DNA from: an uncultured Lachnospiraceae bacterium
GTDB taxonomy: Bacteria; Bacillota; Clostridia; Lachnospirales; Lachnospiraceae
NCBI GenBank assembly: GCA_958405355.1
Contig: CATYEA010000049.1
Span: 1-10,418 of the forward strand
Direction of reading: 5' to 3'
DNA: 10,418 nucleotides
The notes under the pieces were generated by a model. That model was given only the letters and a program-made list of their open reading frames with translations, had not been told where the DNA came from and searched no databases. The position numbers and the translations under genes are program-made. Positions 6,051 through 10,418 of the stretch are shown here, one piece after another (position 1 is the first letter of the stretch; each line of letters begins with the position of its first letter).

Positions 6051-7730
6051 ATGATAATGAAAAGTGATGTTGTAACAAAAGGGATGCAGTCTGCGCCTCA
6101 GCGTTCCTTATTTAATGCACTGGGTATGACAAAAGAAGAACTTTCAAGACCTTTGGTTGGTATTGTCAGCTCTTATAATGAAATCGTACCTGGACATATG
6201 AACATTGATAAAATTGTTGATGCCGTAAAAATGGGTGTTGCTATGGCTGGCGGTACTCCGATCGTGTTCCCGGCCATTGCTGTATGTGACGGTATCGCTA
6301 TGGGACATATCGGTATGAAATATTCTCTTGTAACAAGAGATTTGATTGCAGATTCTACAGAATGTATGGCTACAGCCCATCAGTTCGACGCTCTTGTTAT
6401 GGTGCCGAACTGTGATAAAAATGTTCCGGGACTTCTGATGGCAGCAGCTCGTCTGAACATTCCGACTGTATTTGTCAGCGGCGGTCCGATGCTGGCTGGT
6501 CGTGTCAGCGGTGAAAAACGAAGCCTTTCCAGTATGTTTGAGGCAGTTGGTTCTTATGCAGCCGGTACAATGACAGAAGATCAGGTAGATGAGTTCGTGA
6601 ATAAGGTTTGTCCAACCTGTGGTTCCTGTTCCGGTATGTATACAGCAAATTCCATGAACTGTCTGACCGAAGTCTTAGGTATGGGTCTCCAGGGAAATGG
6701 AACGATTCCGGCTGTGTATTCCGAACGTCTTCGACTTGCCAAACATGCAGGTATGAAAGTTATGGAAATGCTTGAAAAAAATATCCGTCCAAGAGATATT
6801 ATGACAGAAAAAGCATTTATGAATGCTCTGACCGTAGATATGGCCCTTGGATGTTCCACAAACAGCATGCTTCATCTTCCGGCCATTGCCCATGAAGCTG
6901 GTGTAGAACTGAATGTGGACATTGCCAATGAAATCAGTGCAAAGACACCAAACCTTTGTCATCTGGCTCCGGCAGGCTATACATATATGGAAGATTTAAA
7001 TGAAGCCGGCGGTGTTTATGCCGTTATGAATGAATTAAACAAAAAAGGCTTATTATATACAGATTTGATGACAGTGACAGGAAAGACTGTCGGTGAAAAT
7101 ATTGCAGGGTGTGTTAATAAGAATCCGGATGTTATCCGTCCAATTGACAATCCATACAGCCCGACAGGCGGTATTGCCGTATTAAAAGGAAATATTGCAC
7201 CGGATTCCTGTGTCGTTAAACGTTCCGCCGTTGTTCCTGAAATGATGGTTCATGAAGGACCGGCCCGTGTATTCGACTGTGAGGAGGATGCAATCGCAGC
7301 TATTAAAGGCGGACAGATCATTGCCGGAGATGTTGTTGTTATCCGTTATGAAGGACCAAAAGGCGGTCCGGGTATGCGTGAAATGCTTAATCCAACGTCA
7401 GCCATTGCAGGTATGGGCCTTGGTGCCAGCGTTGCGTTGATTACTGATGGACGGTTCTCCGGTGCTTCCAGAGGCGCTTCCATCGGTCATGTATCACCGG
7501 AAGCAGCGGTTGGCGGTCCGATTGCGCTTATTGAAGAAGGCGATATCATTAAGATTGATATTCCTGCCAATACAATTAACGTAGATGTTAGTGATGAAGA
7601 ACTTGAAGCCCGTCGGGCAAAATGGCAGCCACGGGAACCTAAAGTAACTACTGGATACTTGGCAAGATATGCTTCTATGGTAACTTCCGGTAACCGGGGA
7701 GCGATTCTTGAAATACCTAAAGCGAAATAG
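6051..7730 (+). CDS. ilvD: Dihydroxy-acid dehydratase
   Basis: IlvD (559 residues) is the Fe-S enzyme that dehydrates 2,3-dihydroxyisovalerate and 2,3-dihydroxy-3-methylvalerate to the 2-oxo acid precursors of valine/leucine and isoleucine. Motifs: [12 protein letters not shown] (41-52), PNCDKNVPG with Cys121, [19 protein letters not shown] (187-205), the [12 protein letters not shown] region, and near the end [18 protein letters not shown] and [22 protein letters not shown]. The length fits the Firmicute type. Two starts compete: ATG 6051 (6 bp after AGGA at 6041-6044) and ATG 6057, giving MKSDVV, with GG at 6046-6047 9 bp away. The choice changes only two residues and 6057 is equally credible. 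It has its own promoter and lies 14 bp before ilvB. Confidence 0.96.
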   Translation: MIMKSDVVTKGMQSAPQRSLFNALGMTKEELSRPLVGIVSSYNEIVPGHMNIDKIVDAVKMGVAMAGGTPIVFPAIAVCDGIAMGHIGMKYSLVTRDLIADSTECMATAHQFDALVMVPNCDKNVPGLLMAAARLNIPTVFVSGGPMLAGRVSGEKRSLSSMFEAVGSYAAGTMTEDQVDEFVNKVCPTCGSCSGMYTANSMNCLTEVLGMGLQGNGTIPAVYSERLRLAKHAGMKVMEMLEKNIRPRDIMTEKAFMNALTVDMALGCSTNSMLHLPAIAHEAGVELNVDIANEISAKTPNLCHLAPAGYTYMEDLNEAGGVYAVMNELNKKGLLYTDLMTVTGKTVGENIAGCVNKNPDVIRPIDNPYSPTGGIAVLKGNIAPDSCVVKRSAVVPEMMVHEGPARVFDCEEDAIAAIKGGQIIAGDVVVIRYEGPKGGPGMREMLNPTSAIAGMGLGASVALITDGRFSGASRGASIGHVSPEAAVGGPIALIEEGDIIKIDIPANTINVDVSDEELEARRAKWQPREPKVTTGYLARYASMVTSGNRGAILEIPKAK

Positions 7731-7744
7731 AAAGAGGTAATTAT

Positions 7745-9424
7745 ATGGAATTAACAGGCGCACAAATTGTGATTGAATGTCTGAAAGAGCAGGGTGTGGA
7801 TACGGTATTTGGATACCCTGGCGGTGCCATTTTAAATGTATACGATGAATTGTATAAACATAGAGATGAGATTACCCATTATTTGACATCCCATGAACAG
7901 GGCGCTTCCCATGCGGCGGATGGTTATGCCAGAGCGACCGGGAAGGTCGGCGTCTGTTTCGCCACTTCCGGACCGGGAGCAACTAATATGGTAACAGGAA
8001 TTGCGACCGCCTATATGGACTCTATTCCTGTGGTCATGATTACCTGTAATGTCGGATTAAATCTTCTTGGAAAAGATAGTTTTCAGGAAGTGGATATTTT
8101 AGGGGTAACGATGCCGGTAACGAAATATAATTTTATTGTTAAAGATGTTACGAAGTTGGCAGATGTTATCCGACGGGCTTTCCGGATCGCCCAGACCGGC
8201 CGTCCGGGACCCGTTGTTATTGATATTACGAAGAATGTCACAGCGACAAAAACTGAATATACATATAAAAAGCCGGAGCCTATCCAGCCGGATGCTTCTT
8301 TGATTGATGAAATTGATGTAGAAAAAGCAGTGACGATGATCGCCCATTCCAAACGTCCGTTTGTATTTGTCGGCGGTGGTGTCACATTGGCAAATGCCTC
8401 AGAAGAACTGCGTCGGTTTGTTAAAAAAATCGATGCTCCTGTGGCGGATTCCCTGATGGGAAAGGGTGCCTTTGACGGAACGGATGATTCCTATGTGGGA
8501 ATGCTCGGAATGCACGGTACAAAGGCGGCCAATTATGGAATTAATCAGAGTGATCTGATCATTGTTGTAGGTTCCAGATTTTCTGATCGTGTGATTGGAA
8601 ATCCGAAAACCTTTGGCAGCAAGGCACAGATTCTTCAGATTGATGTGGATGCTTCGGAAATCAATAAAAACATTGTAGTGGACCATTGCATTGCAGGCGA
8701 TGCAAAATTGGTTTTGAGAAAGCTGAGTGCCCAGTTAAATCAGATGGAACATGTAGAGTGGATGCAGTATATAAATGAATTAAAAACCCGTTATCCGCTG
8801 ACTTATCCAAAAGACCGTCTGACAGGACCTCAGATCGTAGAGACGATATATGAGATGACCCATGGAGATGCTGTAATCTGTACAGAAGTTGGGCAGCATC
8901 AGATGTGGGCAGCTCAGTTCTATAAATATGATGCACCGAGAAAATTTATTTCTTCGGGCGGCCTTGGGACGATGGGGTATGGTCTCGGCGCAAGTATTGG
9001 CGTCAAAGTGGCCTGTCCGGAAAAAACGGTCATCAATATTGCCGGTGACGGTTGTTTCCGAATGAATTTTAATGAATTACTTACTGCTTCGAAATATAAT
9101 ATTCCGATAATTGAAGTGATTTTTAACAATAGTGTATTGGGAATGGTAAGACAGTGGCAGACACTGTTCTATGAAAGACGATATTCCAGCACCATTCTAA
9201 ATGGTGATTTTGATTATGCGAAGATCGCGGAGGCCTGTGGCTGCCGTGGCATGAATGTCACAAATAAAGAAGAATTGACTGAAGCGCTGAAAGAAGCGTT
9301 GTCAGCCGACGGCCCGGTTGTCATCAATTGTTTTATCGACTGCGATGATAAGGTCTGGCCGATGGTAGCTCCGGGAGCTTCAATTTCTGAAGCATTTTCG
9401 GAAGAGGATATGATTAGAAAGTAA
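7745..9424 (+). CDS. ilvB: Acetolactate synthase large (catalytic) subunit
   Basis: A ThDP-dependent enzyme (559 residues) that condenses pyruvate with pyruvate or 2-oxobutyrate, the first step of the branched-chain trunk. The N-terminal PYR domain has YPGGAILNVYDEL (24-36) and the catalytic Glu51 in SHEQGA. SFQEVDILGVTMPVTKY (112-128) marks a biosynthetic (IlvB) rather than catabolic (AlsS) enzyme. The middle domain has GGGVTLANASEEL. The C-terminal domain carries the GDG...NN cofactor motif (434-462), and the end VWPMVAPGAS is typical. The start is preceded by AGAGG. The small regulatory subunit gene ilvN, often next to ilvB, is not present; the next gene is serC. Feedback control by valine would need an ilvN elsewhere. 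Confidence 0.95.
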   Translation: MELTGAQIVIECLKEQGVDTVFGYPGGAILNVYDELYKHRDEITHYLTSHEQGASHAADGYARATGKVGVCFATSGPGATNMVTGIATAYMDSIPVVMITCNVGLNLLGKDSFQEVDILGVTMPVTKYNFIVKDVTKLADVIRRAFRIAQTGRPGPVVIDITKNVTATKTEYTYKKPEPIQPDASLIDEIDVEKAVTMIAHSKRPFVFVGGGVTLANASEELRRFVKKIDAPVADSLMGKGAFDGTDDSYVGMLGMHGTKAANYGINQSDLIIVVGSRFSDRVIGNPKTFGSKAQILQIDVDASEINKNIVVDHCIAGDAKLVLRKLSAQLNQMEHVEWMQYINELKTRYPLTYPKDRLTGPQIVETIYEMTHGDAVICTEVGQHQMWAAQFYKYDAPRKFISSGGLGTMGYGLGASIGVKVACPEKTVINIAGDGCFRMNFNELLTASKYNIPIIEVIFNNSVLGMVRQWQTLFYERRYSSTILNGDFDYAKIAEACGCRGMNVTNKEELTEALKEALSADGPVVINCFIDCDDKVWPMVAPGASISEAFSEEDMIRK

Positions 9425-9455
9425 AGTATTATTAAAAGAAAAGGAGATAAGAGAA

Positions 9456-10418
9456 ATGAGCAGAGTATGGAATTTTTCAGCAGGACCAGCTGTTTTACCA
9501 GTTGAAGTTTTGCAGGAAGCAGCAGATGAAATGCTGGATTACAAAGGAACAGGTATGAGTGTTATGGAAATGAGTCATCGTTCCAAAGCTTTTGAAACAA
9601 TCATTAATGAGGCAGAAGCAGATTTGCGAACATTGATGAATATTCCGGATGATTACGAGGTACTTTTCCTTCAGGGTGGAGCAAACACACAGTTTGCCAT
9701 GGTTCCGATGAACTTTATGAAAAATCGTAAAGCCGGTTATGTAATTACCGGACAGTGGGCAACAAAGGCATGGAAAGAAGCCGCTATTTTTGGTGAAGCT
9801 GTAGAATTGGCATCCTCTAAAGATAAGACATTCTCTTATATTCCGGATTGTTCGGATTTACCGATCACAGACGATATGGATTATGTATATATCTGTGAAA
9901 ATAATACAATTTATGGAACAAAATATAAAACACTTCCAAATACAAAGGGCAAGATTCTGATTTCTGACCAGTCTTCCTGTTTCTTATCCGAACCAGTGGA
10001 TGTGTCTAAATATGGAATGATTTATGCAGGCGCTCAGAAGAATGTAGGACCGGCCGGTGTGGTTATCTGCATCATCCGTAAAGATTTAATTTCAGAAGAT
10101 GTTCTTCCGGGAACGCCAAACATGCTGAGATACAAAATTCATTCAGATAATGATTCTCTTTATAATACACCGCCGGCTTATGGTATTTACATCTGCGGCA
10201 AGGTATTCAAATGGCTGCTGAAAAACGGTGGTCTGGAAGCAATGAAAGAGAAGAATGAAAAGAAAGCAAAACTTTTCTATGACTATCTGGATTCCCAGGA
10301 TTTCTATAAGGGAACTGTTGTGAAAGAAGACCGTTCTTTAATGAATATCCCATTTGTTATCGGCGACAAAGAACTGGAAGATAAATTTGTTGCTGAGGCA
10401 AAGAAAGCCGGATTTGAA
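9456..10418 (+). CDS. serC: Phosphoserine aminotransferase, C-terminus beyond the window
   Basis: The first 321 codons of SerC, a class V PLP aminotransferase that converts 3-phosphohydroxypyruvate and glutamate to phosphoserine in serine synthesis. The start MSRVWNFSAGPAVLP is diagnostic. Further motifs are GTGMSVMEMSHRSKAF, FLQGGANTQFAMVPMN, SDQSSCFLS and YAGAQKNVGPAGV, which contains the PLP-binding Lys195. E. coli SerC is about 360 residues, so perhaps 40 are missing on the right. AAGGAGA (9441-9447) lies 8 bp before the ATG. The 31-bp gap after ilvB has no clear promoter or terminator, so co-transcription with ilvD-ilvB is likely. serA often follows serC in Clostridia but is outside the window. 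Confidence 0.96.
   Translation, partial: MSRVWNFSAGPAVLPVEVLQEAADEMLDYKGTGMSVMEMSHRSKAFETIINEAEADLRTLMNIPDDYEVLFLQGGANTQFAMVPMNFMKNRKAGYVITGQWATKAWKEAAIFGEAVELASSKDKTFSYIPDCSDLPITDDMDYVYICENNTIYGTKYKTLPNTKGKILISDQSSCFLSEPVDVSKYGMIYAGAQKNVGPAGVVICIIRKDLISEDVLPGTPNMLRYKIHSDNDSLYNTPPAYGIYICGKVFKWLLKNGGLEAMKEKNEKKAKLFYDYLDSQDFYKGTVVKEDRSLMNIPFVIGDKELEDKFVAEAKKAGFE

Noticed and set aside
9404..9432. Separate serC promoter with TATTAT at 9427-9432
   Set aside because: No acceptable -35 lies 16-19 bp upstream and the hexamer falls in AT-rich spacer; read-through from ilvB is the simpler explanation.

Overview
The window looks like chromosomal DNA from a low-to-mid GC Firmicute of the class Clostridia, most likely Lachnospiraceae. 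This is inferred from strong AGGAGG-type ribosome sites on nearly every gene, AT-rich sigma-A-like promoters, a ParE-like topoisomerase, and the style of the LeuC/LeuD/IlvD proteins. No database search was possible, so the genus is left open. No mobile element, CRISPR array, rRNA or tRNA was seen.

Left part (1-2898, minus strand): the N-terminal 304 codons of a type IIA topoisomerase subunit B (ParE-like) run off the left edge. It is followed by a two-gene unit transcribed leftward: a LysR-type regulator and, 5 bp behind it, an AEC-family membrane transporter. A compact 134-bp AT-rich intergenic region (2899-3032) separates the regulator from the divergent leu genes. It carries overlapping divergent promoter candidates and a repeated 13-bp element, the usual layout for LysR control of a divergent operon.

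Right part (3033-10418, plus strand): leuC-leuD-leuB, then a 130-bp spacer with its own strong extended -10 promoter and operator-like palindromes, then ilvD-ilvB, then serC, which is cut by the right edge. LeuCD (isopropylmalate isomerase) and LeuB (3-isopropylmalate dehydrogenase) form the leucine branch. IlvB (acetolactate synthase large subunit) and IlvD (dihydroxyacid dehydratase) belong to the common isoleucine/valine/leucine trunk. SerC (phosphoserine aminotransferase) belongs to serine synthesis. leuA, ilvC, ilvN and ilvE are not in the window.

The main anomaly is that leuC is broken as given. About 11 bases, including the codons of a conserved Met-Ile-Gly, appear to be missing near 3584. 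This shifts the frame and leads to a stop at 3648-3650, while the rest of LeuC, including all three Fe-S cysteines, continues intact in the next frame. It is either a real mutation predicting leucine auxotrophy or an assembly or sequencing error. Apart from this and two interesting control regions, the window is ordinary amino-acid biosynthesis, and I do not see an undescribed system in it.
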